Below are positions 27,378 through 37,410 of a stretch of 64,000 nucleotides of DNA, one piece after another. Every line of letters begins with the position of its first letter. Position 1 is the stretch's first letter. The stretch lies in the NCBI GenBank assembly GCA_002402585.1, contig DHGC01000025.1:48313-112312 (forward strand), given 5' to 3'. Source of the stretch: Erysipelotrichaceae bacterium UBA4808 (GTDB lineage Bacteria > Bacillota_I > Bacilli_A > Erysipelotrichales > Erysipelotrichaceae). A model generated the notes under the pieces. It worked only from the letters and a program-made list of their open reading frames with translations, had not been told where the DNA came from and searched no databases. The position numbers and the translations under genes are program-made.

Positions 27378-28574
27378 TTATAAACCTAAAACGTGAACGG
27401 TATCTTGAGCGATAACCAATTCTTCATTCGTTGGAACGACCCAGACTTGAACTTTTGAATCTTCTTTGCTCAAGCAACGTTCTTTACCACGAATCGTATT
27501 ATTCAATTCATAATCAAAATTGATCTGCAAAGCTTGTTCAATGTTCTTTACGATGCTTTCACGTGCAGCCACATCATTCTCACCCAAACCACCCGTGAAG
27601 ACAATCGCATCCACTTTACCCAATTGGACAAAATAACTACCAATCGTTTGAGCAACACGATTCGCATAAATCTTACGTGTCAAAATCGCGCGTTCATTGC
27701 CTTCTTTGACACCTGTATCGATATCACGTGCATCACTGGAGAGTCCACTGACACCCAACATACCGGATTTCTTATTCAAAACATCAATGACTTCTTCAGC
27801 CGTCTTATGTGTCTTACGCATTAAATACGTGATGATCGCTGGATCGATGTCACCGGAACGCGTTCCCATCATAATTCCCGCCAAAGGTGTGAAACCCATG
27901 GATGTATTGACGGATTTACCCGCTTCAACAGCCGCAATCGATGCACCATTGCCTAAGTGACAAGTAATGATGTTCACATCTTCAACCTTCTTACCCATCA
28001 ATTCCGCAACCCGGTTTGAAACAAAGTAATGCGATGTTCCATGAAAGCCATAACGGCGAATCTTATGATCTTGATAGTATTCGTAGGGAATCGGATAAAG
28101 ATAGATATCATCAGACATCGATTGATGGAAAGCCGTATCAAAAACTGCGACGTGACGTGCCTTTGGCAAAGCCTTCTTAAACGCTCTGTAACCAACCATG
28201 TTGGCTGGATTGTGCAGTGGCGCTAATTCAGATAATTCGATGACCGATGTCTCGACCGCATGATCGATCTCAACGGAAGCTCCATATTTTTCACCACCAT
28301 GAACGACACGATGACCAACACCCTTGATTTCGTCAAGATCGGTTACGACACCATGACTGATCAATGCTTCCAATACCAATTCCACACCAACCTTATGATC
28401 GATGATTGGAAGTGTCTTGGTGATTTTCTCGCCTCTGACTTTGATTGAAAAGATACCGTCCTTAAAGCCAATACGCTCAACGATGCCACTCGTCAATACG
28501 TCTTCACTTGGCATTTCAAACAATTGAAATTTCAAAGAAGAACTTCCTGCATTTACAGACAAAATTTTATTCAT
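27378..28574 (-). CDS. ackA: Acetate kinase
   Basis: Converts acetyl phosphate and ADP to acetate and ATP in fermentation. The N-terminal signature is ILSVNAGSSSLKFQLF, with HLGNGASIAAV, the MGFTPLAGIMMGTRSGDIDP signature and GGLGEN. The length is 398 residues from the ATG at 28574, which has AAGGAG 9 nt upstream. The nine extra upstream codons of the frame were rejected. No phosphotransacetylase gene is in the window. Its place between ylxM and nrnA is not a metabolic context. Confidence 0.97.
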   Translation of the reverse strand: MNKILSVNAGSSSLKFQLFEMPSEDVLTSGIVERIGFKDGIFSIKVRGEKITKTLPIIDHKVGVELVLEALISHGVVTDLDEIKGVGHRVVHGGEKYGASVEIDHAVETSVIELSELAPLHNPANMVGYRAFKKALPKARHVAVFDTAFHQSMSDDIYLYPIPYEYYQDHKIRRYGFHGTSHYFVSNRVAELMGKKVEDVNIITCHLGNGASIAAVEAGKSVNTSMGFTPLAGIMMGTRSGDIDPAIITYLMRKTHKTAEEVIDVLNKKSGMLGVSGLSSDARDIDTGVKEGNERAILTRKIYANRVAQTIGSYFVQLGKVDAIVFTGGLGENDVAARESIVKNIEQALQINFDYELNNTIRGKERCLSKEDSKVQVWVVPTNEELVIAQDTVHVLGL

Positions 28575-28587
28575 ATTTTCTTGCTCC

Positions 28588-28902
28588 TTATTCAATCTCA
28601 TTCAATTGATCAATCAATTTATCGACCTCATCAATCTTAAGCGCATTAAGCTTTTGGTAGATTGCTTGACGAAGGATAAAGTGTTGGTAACACTGGAGAT
28701 TGTCTTCATATTTATCTAATAATGATTCTACTCTTTGAACACTGTCGTGTACAGCACTGCGACTGCTTTTCGTATGTTCTGCAATTTCAGCTAATGAGAA
28801 ATCTTCACGAAAATACATGTATGCGATTCCCTTTTGCTTATCTGTTAATAAACGCTCATACCAATCAAGAAGATTGTTATATCGTTCATTCTTATTCGTC
28901 AT
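28588..28902 (-). CDS. ylxM: YlxM/p13-like signal recognition particle-associated HTH protein
   Basis: UPF0122 family, 104 residues from the ATG at 28902. It has a sigma-70 region 4-like helix-turn-helix (FSLAEIAEHTKSSRSAVHDSV) near residues 33-52. In Bacillota it is usually next to ffh or ftsY and is thought to modulate the SRP pathway. Here it overlaps the ftsY stop by 11 nt. The longer open frame into ftsY is a shadow. Confidence 0.9.
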   Translation of the reverse strand: MTNKNERYNNLLDWYERLLTDKQKGIAYMYFREDFSLAEIAEHTKSSRSAVHDSVQRVESLLDKYEDNLQCYQHFILRQAIYQKLNALKIDEVDKLIDQLNEIE

Positions 28903-29845
28903 TTCGATAACCTTGCGTGATGGAGGATAAATAGAGCTCTTTATCGAACACACTAAGATCATCCACCTTCTCACCTAAACCAATAAACGCCACAGGCAAT
29001 TTCTGATTCATCGCCAAGGCAATGATCACACCACCTTTGGCCGTCCCATCCATTTTCGTACAGATGATCGCATTGATCTTGGAACTTGTTAGAAATGCAT
29101 CTGCTTGGCTGAGTGCGTTCTGCCCCGTGCTGGCATCCAAAACCAAGAAACTGTGTTGTACTGGATAGCCAATGATTTTTTCAATGACACGATGGATCTT
29201 CTCCAATTCCTGCATCAAATTGACTTTGGTTTGAAGCCGTCCAGCGGTATCGATGATCAAAACATCATAGTCTTCTTGCATCGCCTTCTTGCATGCATCC
29301 ACAACGACAGATGCCGGATCAGAATTTTCTTTACCTATGAAACACGGCACATCGATACGCTCAGCCCATGTTTGAAGTTGTTTGACAGCCGCTGCCCGAA
29401 AGGTATCCGCAGCCACAAGCATGACTTTCTTGCCCTGTGTTTTATAGAGAGCCGCTAGTTTGGCACTGCTCGTCGTCTTCCCACTACCATTCACACCCAC
29501 CATCAAGATGATGTTCAAGCGATCTTCTAATACGATGGGGTACTCGATCAACACTTCTAATAGAATTTCAACCATTTGCTCGATGGCTTCAGAGCTTGTT
29601 TTGATGTTCAAACGTTTGACATCTTTCTCTAATCGTTTCAGAATCTGTTTAGAAGCTTCAACTCCAACATCGCTTTCAATCAAAACTTGATTCAACTCCT
29701 GATAGAAATCCGCATCTAAATTTACTTTTTTTCTTAATAATTTAAACAAGCCTTGCCCAAAACGCTCATCTGTTTTCTTAAAACCTTCAAAATAGACATC
29801 CTGTTTAGGACTGAAATGATCTTTAATCTTTTGAAAGATATTCAT
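28892..29845 (-). CDS. ftsY: Signal recognition particle receptor FtsY
   Basis: SRP-family GTPase that docks ribosome-nascent chains at the membrane. The NG domain has G1 GVNGSGKTTSSAKLA, then DTFRAAA, DTAGR, TKMDGTAKGG and the closing loop FIGLGEKVDDL. At 317 residues it lacks the long acidic A domain seen in E. coli, as is usual in Gram-positives. The start overlaps the smc stop by 4 nt (ATGA). Confidence 0.97.
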   Translation of the reverse strand: MNIFQKIKDHFSPKQDVYFEGFKKTDERFGQGLFKLLRKKVNLDADFYQELNQVLIESDVGVEASKQILKRLEKDVKRLNIKTSSEAIEQMVEILLEVLIEYPIVLEDRLNIILMVGVNGSGKTTSSAKLAALYKTQGKKVMLVAADTFRAAAVKQLQTWAERIDVPCFIGKENSDPASVVVDACKKAMQEDYDVLIIDTAGRLQTKVNLMQELEKIHRVIEKIIGYPVQHSFLVLDASTGQNALSQADAFLTSSKINAIICTKMDGTAKGGVIIALAMNQKLPVAFIGLGEKVDDLSVFDKELYLSSITQGYRNDE

Positions 29846-32772
29846 TCTGTCACAACCTCCTCTGCCAACATCATCGCATCTGCCAAGCGAACCTTGAGCA
29901 TTTGTGAGACACCACTGTTGTTCATCGTAACACCAAATAAGACATCACATTGAGCCATTGTTCCAGGACGATGGGTCAGAACGATAAACTGCGTACTGTG
30001 CGAGAATTTCTTAAGATAACTCGAGAAACGCTCCACATTGGCTTGATCGAGCGCAGCTTCGACTTCATCGAACACACAAAGAGGAACATGTCGTGCCTTT
30101 AGAATCGCAAAAAGCACGGAAATGGCGATCAAACTCTTCTCACCACCAGAGAACAAACGCATGTTTTTAATGGATTTACCGGGTGGTTGCACGTGTATCT
30201 CGATCCCGGAATTTAAGTAATCATTTGGATCTTCCAAAGCGAGATATGCTTTACCGCCACCAAACATTGCTTGAATGACTTCTGGGAGTTCGGCATTTAT
30301 TTTATCCAACATGTCTTTGAACTGCTCAACCATGATGCCATCCAAGTCTTGAATCAAGGCCAAAATTTTATTCTTACTCTCTAAGATTTCATCATACTGC
30401 GCCTTCATTTCTTCATAGCGTGTATTGATGGTTTCATATTCTTGAGGAGCCATCATGTTGATATTGCCAAGCGACTCGATATCCTTACGTAGGCGACTGA
30501 CTTCTTCATGAGCATCTTCAACACCTTCAAGCTTTGGCAAGGTCAAACTGAACTCATAGGTCATTTGATAATCTTGACTCAAACGATTCATGAGATTCTC
30601 AATATTGGTTTCCTGACGCGTCACTTGGATTTCGATATCACGCTTCAGTATTTGCAGCGCACTAAGATCACGACGTTGTTGACGCACTTGCAAGTCACGA
30701 CGCTCACTCTCCTGAGCATACTTCAATCGTAATTCACGTTTGGTCTTCAACTGCCCATTCGCATCATCACGCATGAAGTAAGCCTTATTCAACATATCGA
30801 TCAAATCTTCTTCAAAGCGAATTCCCTGTTCATTGCCATTAGGAACCAATTGATCAAGATCGGCTTTTAAACGCTCAAACTTAGCGCGTTTTGAATCTAC
30901 GACAGGTTCCAATTGAGCTGCCGCAATGCGTTTCTCCATTAAATCATTTTCAAGTTCAGCCTTCTGATTGTTCAAATCAAATAACTGATCCTGACTTAAA
31001 TGGAGCTCTTTTTGATAGCGTTCGATGTCTACTTTCAATTCATTGATTTCTTTGGTGATGGATAAAGGTGAATGCGCATCCTTCTGACGTCCCCCAGTCA
31101 TCGAACCACCACGATGGATGACATCGCCTTCCAAAGTCACAAGCTTGTATTGATAATTTAGAAGCTTGGCTAAGTGATTTCCATTTTCTAGATTATCACA
31201 AACCAAGACATTGCCTAATAATGAGCTCTTAACAAGTTCAAACTTACGATCGCAGTCTACGAATGAATCCGCAGTCCCTAAGAACCCTTTTGAACTTTGA
31301 CAAACGATTTCATGTTCACGATTCAAGTGACGTGTGAATAACACAGACATGGGTAAGAAGGTCGCACGTCCAGACTCATTTTTCTTTAAGAAGTTGATGG
31401 CTTGTCGTGCCGCTGCTTCATCATGTGTAACGATGTGATAGAGTGCACCACCCAATGCGACCCCAATCGCATCTTCGTAGGTCGCTTGAGGTTTCAATAA
31501 TTTTGATACAACCCCATGGACACCCACCAAACTTTGTGAAGCATTGATGATGGCCTGGACACCCAATTGATTCATGTACGGACGGGATTCCAAATTCTTC
31601 GCAACCTCCAAGCGATTCTGGACACGATTCAAACGACTTTGTGCTTCTTCAACGCGTGTATTTTGATCAATCAATTGTCGATTGATCGCAATGCTTCTAC
31701 CCGTCAAAGTCTGAACATCCAAGTTCAAAAGATTGAGACGTTGATTGCGGTCTTCATATTCACGTCGTGCCTCTTCCAATAAACTCTGGATCTGCACGGC
31801 TTTTTCTTCTTGATTCCCAACTTCCAAGGTATATTTACGTTTTTCATCGATTTCAATCTTGCGTGTCTCCAAAGTTTGAATCTCATTGACGACACGAACC
31901 AAAGCTTCTTGGAGAAGATGAAGTTGTTGGTCCAATTGAGCAATCTCATCCTTAGCCAACATGTTGTTGTTCTCAGAAACTTGAATTGAAGCTTCCAACA
32001 ATGCTTCTTTCGCTTGAAGCTCACTGAGTTCATTTCGAGCACTCGCAATCTCCGAAGACAAGAATGTTATTTGATCGCTTAAAACTGCAATTTCAATTTT
32101 TTGCAATCGTTCTTTCTTTGTTTTGTATATCTCTGCTTTTTGAGCTGCTTTTTTTAATGGATAAACTTGCTTTTGAAGTTCCAAGTAAATATCGTTGATA
32201 CGCTCCAGATTGGTCTCTGTTTTAACTAACTTGTTGATGGCTTCATCTTTGCGCTTACGATACTTCGCAACTCCTGCAGCCTCTTCAAAGATACCTCTTC
32301 GATCAATCGGTTTCGCTTCTGAAAAACTGGTGATTGTACCTTGCGAAATCAAACTCAGTGAATCACGTCCGATACCACTATCCATCGTCAAACTTGCAAT
32401 ATCTCGCAAACGACATGGAACCTTGTTGATGAGATATTCAGCTTCTGCATTTTCGCGATGAAGTCTTCGTGTGATTTCGACTTCATCAAAGGCAAGATTG
32501 AACGCACGATTGCTATTATCAAAAACCAATGTCACTTCCGCAAAATTGACTTGACGACGATGTTCACTTCCTGTGAAAATGACATCTGTCATGGTGGATC
32601 CTCGTAATGACTTAACGGATTGTTCGCCTAAGACCCAACGAATCGCATCAACGATATTGCTTTTACCACATCCATTTGGTCCAACGACACCCGTTACAGG
32701 ATGATCAAAACTGATATTGACACGATCTGCGAAGGACTTAAACCCCTGTATTTCAATTCGTTTTAAAAACAT
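29842..32772 (-). CDS. smc: Chromosome segregation ATPase SMC (short-armed)
   Basis: Condensin-type ATPase. The N-terminal head has Walker [10 protein letters not shown] at 31-39. The coiled-coil arms are about 170-400 and 563-800. The hinge is about 402-562, ending GGSMTGGR. The ABC signature LFSGGEKS is at 873, and Walker B ([10 protein letters not shown]) is near 898. The total is 976 residues, about 200 fewer than Bacillus SMC, with the loss shared between both arms. The heads and hinge look intact, so this is not a truncated gene. It is the first gene of its operon, with Shine-Dalgarno GGAGG and a TATAAT promoter. Confidence 0.96.
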   Translation of the reverse strand: MFLKRIEIQGFKSFADRVNISFDHPVTGVVGPNGCGKSNIVDAIRWVLGEQSVKSLRGSTMTDVIFTGSEHRRQVNFAEVTLVFDNSNRAFNLAFDEVEITRRLHRENAEAEYLINKVPCRLRDIASLTMDSGIGRDSLSLISQGTITSFSEAKPIDRRGIFEEAAGVAKYRKRKDEAINKLVKTETNLERINDIYLELQKQVYPLKKAAQKAEIYKTKKERLQKIEIAVLSDQITFLSSEIASARNELSELQAKEALLEASIQVSENNNMLAKDEIAQLDQQLHLLQEALVRVVNEIQTLETRKIEIDEKRKYTLEVGNQEEKAVQIQSLLEEARREYEDRNQRLNLLNLDVQTLTGRSIAINRQLIDQNTRVEEAQSRLNRVQNRLEVAKNLESRPYMNQLGVQAIINASQSLVGVHGVVSKLLKPQATYEDAIGVALGGALYHIVTHDEAAARQAINFLKKNESGRATFLPMSVLFTRHLNREHEIVCQSSKGFLGTADSFVDCDRKFELVKSSLLGNVLVCDNLENGNHLAKLLNYQYKLVTLEGDVIHRGGSMTGGRQKDAHSPLSITKEINELKVDIERYQKELHLSQDQLFDLNNQKAELENDLMEKRIAAAQLEPVVDSKRAKFERLKADLDQLVPNGNEQGIRFEEDLIDMLNKAYFMRDDANGQLKTKRELRLKYAQESERRDLQVRQQRRDLSALQILKRDIEIQVTRQETNIENLMNRLSQDYQMTYEFSLTLPKLEGVEDAHEEVSRLRKDIESLGNINMMAPQEYETINTRYEEMKAQYDEILESKNKILALIQDLDGIMVEQFKDMLDKINAELPEVIQAMFGGGKAYLALEDPNDYLNSGIEIHVQPPGKSIKNMRLFSGGEKSLIAISVLFAILKARHVPLCVFDEVEAALDQANVERFSSYLKKFSHSTQFIVLTHRPGTMAQCDVLFGVTMNNSGVSQMLKVRLADAMMLAEEVVTE

Positions 32773-32798
32773 GGAAATCCTCCATTCCTCAGTAATGA

Positions 32799-32804
32799 AT
32801 TATA
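32799..32804 (-). promoter_or_regulatory. -10 box of the smc operon
   Basis: TATAAT preceded by TTTTAG, about 25 nt upstream of the smc ribosome site. A -35-like TTCTAA lies 17 nt upstream. Confidence 0.55.
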
Positions 32805-32835
32805 CTAAAATAATGACTAAATTAGAAGAGCGAAT

Positions 32836-32862
32836 AAAAAGCTAACCACAACGGATTAGCCT
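32836..32862 (-). terminator. bcp terminator
   Basis: GGCTAATCC/TGGTTAGC arms around GTTG, followed by TTTTT. It overlaps the bcp stop codon. Confidence 0.65.
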
Positions 32863-33314
32863 AAAATTGCTTTCAATACAAGCTCGGAATCGAGTTTTGG
32901 ATCCACTTTGATAAAGACATGTGCGATCTTACCTTCAGGATCGACGACAAAGGTGGAACGTTGAACCCCAAACACCTGCTTACCATACATGTTTTTCTCT
33001 TTCCAAACATCATAAGCCGTGATGACTTCCAACTCTTCATCACTTAGGATATCAAAATTCAACTCAAAATCTTCTTCGAATTTCTGATGACTCTTTGTCC
33101 CATCTTTACTGATGCCAAAAACCTTGATGTTATTTTTCTCATACAAAGGCATCGCATCACGATAGGTGCAAGCCTGTGTCGTACAACCCGGTGTATTATC
33201 CTTTGGATAGAAATAGAGAACAACATACTGTCCTCGATAATCACTTAAACGTCGTGTCTCGCCTTTTTGATTCAATAAACTGAAATCAGGTGCTAAATCA
33301 TTAACTTGTAGCAT
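32856..33314 (-). CDS. bcp: Thioredoxin-dependent peroxiredoxin (Bcp/PrxQ)
   Basis: Reduces hydroperoxides with thioredoxin as the electron donor. The thioredoxin-fold motif is FYPKDNTPGCTTQACTYRD, with the peroxidatic cysteine in PGCT and the resolving cysteine five residues later. It has 152 residues. The strong ribosome site is AAGGAGAT. It lies 48 nt downstream of the alpha-glucosidase gene on the same strand; no clear separate promoter was found. Confidence 0.95.
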   Translation of the reverse strand: MLQVNDLAPDFSLLNQKGETRRLSDYRGQYVVLYFYPKDNTPGCTTQACTYRDAMPLYEKNNIKVFGISKDGTKSHQKFEEDFELNFDILSDEELEVITAYDVWKEKNMYGKQVFGVQRSTFVVDPEGKIAHVFIKVDPKLDSELVLKAILG

Positions 33315-33362
33315 AGGATCTCCTTTTTTCTTATTGTGTTGGAATTTGGTCTTAAAGTCTAA

Positions 33363-35036
33363 TCATATGACTCGATAAACACGCGCTTCAAAGGGTCTGA
33401 AAACCATCTTCGACATCAAAGGCGTTTGAGGATAATTACTGATGAGACATTCACAATCAAGTACACGCTCTGCCACAGGAAAATGGATGCTATGTTTTGA
33501 AAGATTAATTAAAACGAGATAGTGCTGCGTACCAATGCGTTCAAAAGCGAGTAGTTCAGGATGTTCTATCAAATATGGACAAACATCGCCAAAGGCAAAG
33601 GCCTCATCCGATTTATAGAGCTCAATCGCTTTCTTAGTAAATGCAAGAATCGATTGCTCATCATTTTCCTGATTGGATACATTGATTATATCCTTATTGG
33701 GATTCACTTTGATCCATGATTTGGACTTCGAAAAACCTGCATAGGCTTCATTTGTCCATTGCATCGGTGTTCGTGCATTGTCACGCGTCATTTTTTTAAC
33801 GATCTTTTCCGCAAAAACTTTAGGCAGATGCATCATTTCTTGTAAAATGACATAATCATTGATGGCTTCGAAATCGCGCCAATCCTCTTGTTCGAGTTTT
33901 AGATTTGTCATTCCAATCTCTTCACCTTGATAAATGAAGGGTGTCCCTCTACTCATCAAAGTAAGAAGATTCAGAGCTTTTGCACTTTCTTGATGATATT
34001 TCTTCTCATCCCCAAAACGCGAAACCGCTCTACCATTGTCATGATTCGATAGAAAATTCCCTAAGTAGAAATCATCACTGACCGAAGCCAGTTGCCACTT
34101 GAAATAAATATCCTTAAATTCCTTGATCGTCCAGCGATAGAATTTTCTAAAATCATATTTCCCTAAAGGACCACAACCAATCAAAACCGTATCGAAATGA
34201 AACATCAAATCCAACATCTTGGTTTCTTTGCCGCTATAACGCTTTGCACGCATGGGATTGATCAAAACTCCTTCACCAATAAACAAACCCTTTTGGTCAA
34301 ACAGGACCTTATCATACATCTCCATCAAATAATCAAAGCTTTCGGGCCTTGAAATGATGAGATCATCCGCAAATTGATAACCCTTCTTATGTGGATTTTT
34401 GTCGATGAAGTCAGGAACCTTGCTGATCATATTGATGACATCCATACGGAAGCCATCAATCCCTTTATTCAGCCAAAAACGCATGATCTTATGAATTTCA
34501 GAGCGAAGTTCTGGATTACGCCAATTCAAATCACATTGATTCGGTGTAAACAAACTTAAAAAATAAATATTCTCTTCACCAACTACTTTTGTCCATGCGC
34601 TGCCACCAAATAAACTAATCCAATTATTCGGTTCTTTGTTTTGCCTACCTTCTCTAAAAAAGTAATAATCACGATATTTAGAATTCTTATTACGCAAGGC
34701 TGCTTGAAACCACGGATGTTGATCCGAAGTATGATTCGCAACCAAATCCATGATCAGCGCAATGCCTTGTTCATGACAAGCTTGAATCAGATCATCCATG
34801 TCAGACATCGTTCCAAATTCAGGCTGTATGCTATAATAATCTTGAACATCATATCCATAATCGTGATTTGGAGATTGATACACGGGACTCAACCAAATTT
34901 GATTTGCACCAAGCGCCTTGACATGATCCAAACGACTTAAGATTCCCTTAATATCCCCGATACCATCATCATTGGAATCCATGAATGATCGTGGCCAGAT
35001 TTGATAAACAACGGAATGGATGGATGATTTCTGCAT
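33363..35036 (-). CDS. GH13 alpha-glucosidase (oligo-1,6-glucosidase type)
   Basis: Cytosolic glycoside hydrolase that releases glucose from short alpha-glucosides. It has region I DLVANHTSDQHPWF, the nucleophile in GFRMDVINM, the acid/base glutamate in LFIGEGVL, and SNHDNGRAVSRFGD. The early NDDGIGDIKGI loop is typical of subfamilies that include oligo-1,6-glucosidase, trehalose-6-phosphate hydrolase and dextran glucosidase. It has 557 residues from the ATG at 35036 (GAGGG 7 nt upstream). No sugar transporter is adjacent, so the substrate is open. It is divergent from yggS with only 44 nt between them. Confidence 0.9.
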   Translation of the reverse strand: MQKSSIHSVVYQIWPRSFMDSNDDGIGDIKGILSRLDHVKALGANQIWLSPVYQSPNHDYGYDVQDYYSIQPEFGTMSDMDDLIQACHEQGIALIMDLVANHTSDQHPWFQAALRNKNSKYRDYYFFREGRQNKEPNNWISLFGGSAWTKVVGEENIYFLSLFTPNQCDLNWRNPELRSEIHKIMRFWLNKGIDGFRMDVINMISKVPDFIDKNPHKKGYQFADDLIISRPESFDYLMEMYDKVLFDQKGLFIGEGVLINPMRAKRYSGKETKMLDLMFHFDTVLIGCGPLGKYDFRKFYRWTIKEFKDIYFKWQLASVSDDFYLGNFLSNHDNGRAVSRFGDEKKYHQESAKALNLLTLMSRGTPFIYQGEEIGMTNLKLEQEDWRDFEAINDYVILQEMMHLPKVFAEKIVKKMTRDNARTPMQWTNEAYAGFSKSKSWIKVNPNKDIINVSNQENDEQSILAFTKKAIELYKSDEAFAFGDVCPYLIEHPELLAFERIGTQHYLVLINLSKHSIHFPVAERVLDCECLISNYPQTPLMSKMVFRPFEARVYRVI

Positions 35037-35080
35037 TATAAAGCCCTCTAACACTAGTTTAACATGAACCCGAGGTAAAT

Positions 35081-35719
35081 ATGAACCATCAGGAATACCG
35101 AATAAAATATCCTAATCTCCATGAAATCGTGGCTGTGAGTAAAACTTTTGATCTGGAAGCCATCGAACGCGTCTATAATCAAGGATTCCGACACTTTGGT
35201 GAGAATAAAGTCCAAGAACTAAAAAACAAAGCTCCTTTCAAAACCGACATCACTTGGCACTTTATTGGACACTTGCAGCGAAATAAAGTAAAAGATTGTG
35301 TGCGTTATGCGGACTCAATCGATGCGGTTGATTCCATCGAGCTGATTGATGCGATTGAAAAGGAATGCATGAAGATTCATAAAGAAATGCCGATATTGAT
35401 TCAAGTCAAACTAACGGATGAGATCACTAAAGCTGGAGTTACAATCGATCAAGTTGAAACTCTAATCGATCATACGAAACAATGTAAATACATCCGTTGT
35501 GAAGGACTTATGGTCATTGGACCGAATACTGATGACATCCATGAGATTGATCAGGTCTTCAAACAGGCACATCAGGTTTTTATTGATCTAAACAAAAAAT
35601 GTCCTCAATTGAGGACATTATCGATGGGAATGAGTCATGATTATGAAATTGCGTATCGAAATGGTGCAAACCAGTTTCGACTCGGTTCAATTCTATTTGG
35701 TCAAAGAAGTCTTAAGTGA
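35081..35719 (+). CDS. PLP homeostasis protein (YggS/PROSC family)
   Basis: Pyridoxal-phosphate-binding protein with an alanine racemase-like barrel but no known enzyme activity. It controls free PLP. The PLP lysine is in VAVSKTF near residue 21; HFGENKVQEL, WHFIGHLQRNK, MGMSHDYEIA and RLGSILFG are family signatures. It has 212 residues. The Shine-Dalgarno is GAGGT. In Bacillota it often lies near the division cluster; here it stands alone. Its 3' end overlaps a - strand membrane protein gene by 27 nt. Confidence 0.95.
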   Translation: MNHQEYRIKYPNLHEIVAVSKTFDLEAIERVYNQGFRHFGENKVQELKNKAPFKTDITWHFIGHLQRNKVKDCVRYADSIDAVDSIELIDAIEKECMKIHKEMPILIQVKLTDEITKAGVTIDQVETLIDHTKQCKYIRCEGLMVIGPNTDDIHEIDQVFKQAHQVFIDLNKKCPQLRTLSMGMSHDYEIAYRNGANQFRLGSILFGQRSLK

Positions 35720-36196
35720 CTTCTTTTTATTTCGCTTCATCCTATGATCTAATGCGTCTGCCATACCAAGCAACAGGGCTTGTGAACTTATCCCTAGTAT
35801 AAGCATCAATTTTAGATTAAAATCAAACGTCTGTGCATTTACTGTCTTGAAAAAGACACCAAGAGGATAATTAAACCAAAAGAAATGTTCCCAATAGAAC
35901 AAGCCTTGATTCTCTGCCAAAAACACAATCGCATATGGAATAAACAATAAAGCCAATAAGAAACGGCTTTGATATGGATAAAGATTCGCATCTTTATACC
36001 ATTTCCCCAAGAACCATCGTATCAATGCATAAAGAAAGCCTATGCTCATTGCATGGACACTGAATGCCAAAACCAAGTCTTGATTGAATAAGAAATAAAA
36101 ATCGATATTGAGCAAGGTGAAAATAAGATAACTCAGATAGATCGCCAAGACATGGATTAATAAAACCAAACCGAGTGACTTAACGATTCTTTTCAT
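35693..36196 (-). CDS. Small polytopic membrane protein, unknown function
   Basis: 167 residues with four hydrophobic segments (about 8-33, 42-62, 78-95 and 130-147) and a lysine-rich C-terminus, RNKKKSLKTSLTK. No family is recognised. The start overlaps the aminotransferase gene by 17 nt and has no clear ribosome site, so it may be coupled. A GTG one codon earlier is an alternative. Its tail overlaps yggS on the opposite strand. Confidence 0.65.
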   Translation of the reverse strand: MKRIVKSLGLVLLIHVLAIYLSYLIFTLLNIDFYFLFNQDLVLAFSVHAMSIGFLYALIRWFLGKWYKDANLYPYQSRFLLALLFIPYAIVFLAENQGLFYWEHFFWFNYPLGVFFKTVNAQTFDFNLKLMLILGISSQALLLGMADALDHRMKRNKKKSLKTSLTK

Positions 36197-37340
36197 CACG
36201 CAATTCTTTCACCATGACACCTAAACGACGTAAACCTTCATACAGATCATTTTCCTTAACTGCATAAGAAATACGGATGTACTCATCTTTAGATGTATTG
36301 AAATAAATGCCTGGAACCAAAGCAATTTTGTACGTATGCAAGGCTTTATTACAGAATGTCTCGCTATCCATACCAAACTCCCCAATCTTGATAAAGATGT
36401 AAAAAGCCCCCTCTGGTTTAACATAATCAATCTTATAATCATCGAGGATCTGCATTGAACGTATCAAACGTTGGCGATACAATTCACGCACCTGGCTGGT
36501 ATCTTCATTCAAAGCTTTAATTGACGCAACTTGCGTAAATGTAGAAATTCCTGTAACCAAGTAGCTGTGAATCATATTGATATGAGCTGCGATTGGTGCA
36601 TCCGCTAATAAATAACCGATTCGCCATCCTGTCATGGCATACGGTTTTGAAAAGCTTTGTGCAACAATCAACAAATGTCTTAATTCCACGTCATCGCTCA
36701 ACTTATCAAAATGTTCGGCATACACCAATTGATGATAGACATCATCACTGATGACAAAGATACGATGTTCAAGCGCAACCGCTTTGATCACATCCAAACT
36801 TTTTTTATTTAGTACGACACCCGTTGGATTATTGGGCGAGGTAATGACCATCAACTTGGTCTTTTCTGTAATCAAAGCTCTTAGAGCCCCTTCATCAATT
36901 TGAAAATCCGAACTGCTGATATCTAAAGGAACGAGTTTTGCTTTACAGTATTCAATCATGGGTTGATAGGTCACATACATCGGTTGAGGAATGATCACCT
37001 CATCACCTTCATTCAAAAGTGCCAAGAAACATGCCGCTAAACCTTCGGTCGAACCATTGGTGATGATGACTTCCTCTGCTTTGTAATCCATATTACATTG
37101 CTTGTTTTCAAATGCCGCGACAGCTTGACGCAAACTCAAAAGTCCTTGTCCAGAAGGATAGTGTGTATGGTTATCATCGAGTGCTTCTTTTGCCGCACCT
37201 TTAATTAAATCGGATGTATTGAATTCAGGTTCACCAATGGTCAGTGATACGACACCTGGGATTTGGGATGCTGCTTCAGCAAATTTTCGAATACCACTCT
37301 TTTTAAACTTCAATACTTCTGTGTTGACGCGATCGAGCAT
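36180..37340 (-). CDS. PLP-dependent class I/II aminotransferase
   Basis: Fold type I aminotransferase of the AspB/PatA group, 386 residues from the ATG at 37340, which has GAGGTG 4 nt upstream. The PLP lysine is in AQSFSKPYAMTGWRIGY. NPTGVVL and the C-terminal arginine in YIRISYAV contact the substrate carboxylate. Substrate specificity cannot be told; N-acetyl-diaminopimelate or aromatic/aspartate aminotransferases are the nearest kinds. It has a near-consensus promoter. Confidence 0.9.
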   Translation of the reverse strand: MLDRVNTEVLKFKKSGIRKFAEAASQIPGVVSLTIGEPEFNTSDLIKGAAKEALDDNHTHYPSGQGLLSLRQAVAAFENKQCNMDYKAEEVIITNGSTEGLAACFLALLNEGDEVIIPQPMYVTYQPMIEYCKAKLVPLDISSSDFQIDEGALRALITEKTKLMVITSPNNPTGVVLNKKSLDVIKAVALEHRIFVISDDVYHQLVYAEHFDKLSDDVELRHLLIVAQSFSKPYAMTGWRIGYLLADAPIAAHINMIHSYLVTGISTFTQVASIKALNEDTSQVRELYRQRLIRSMQILDDYKIDYVKPEGAFYIFIKIGEFGMDSETFCNKALHTYKIALVPGIYFNTSKDEYIRISYAVKENDLYEGLRRLGVMVKELRDEKNR

Positions 37341-37363
37341 AAGGCACCTCATATTTCTTAGCC

Positions 37364-37392
37364 ATTATGCCACAGTAAAAAAGCACTGTCAA
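37364..37392 (-). promoter_or_regulatory. Aminotransferase promoter
   Basis: TTGACA (37392-37387), a 17-nt spacer, CATAAT (37369-37364). The -35 element lies in the loop and 3' arm of the terminator of the upstream DUF1287 gene. Confidence 0.75.
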
Positions 37393-37407
37393 AATGAATA
37401 GTGCTTT
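37376..37407 (-). terminator. Terminator of the DUF1287 gene
   Basis: AAAGCACT (37407-37400) pairs with AGTGCTTT (37387-37380) across a 12-nt loop, followed by TTT. It shares bases with the next promoter's -35 box. Confidence 0.75.
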
Positions 37408-37410
37408 AAT

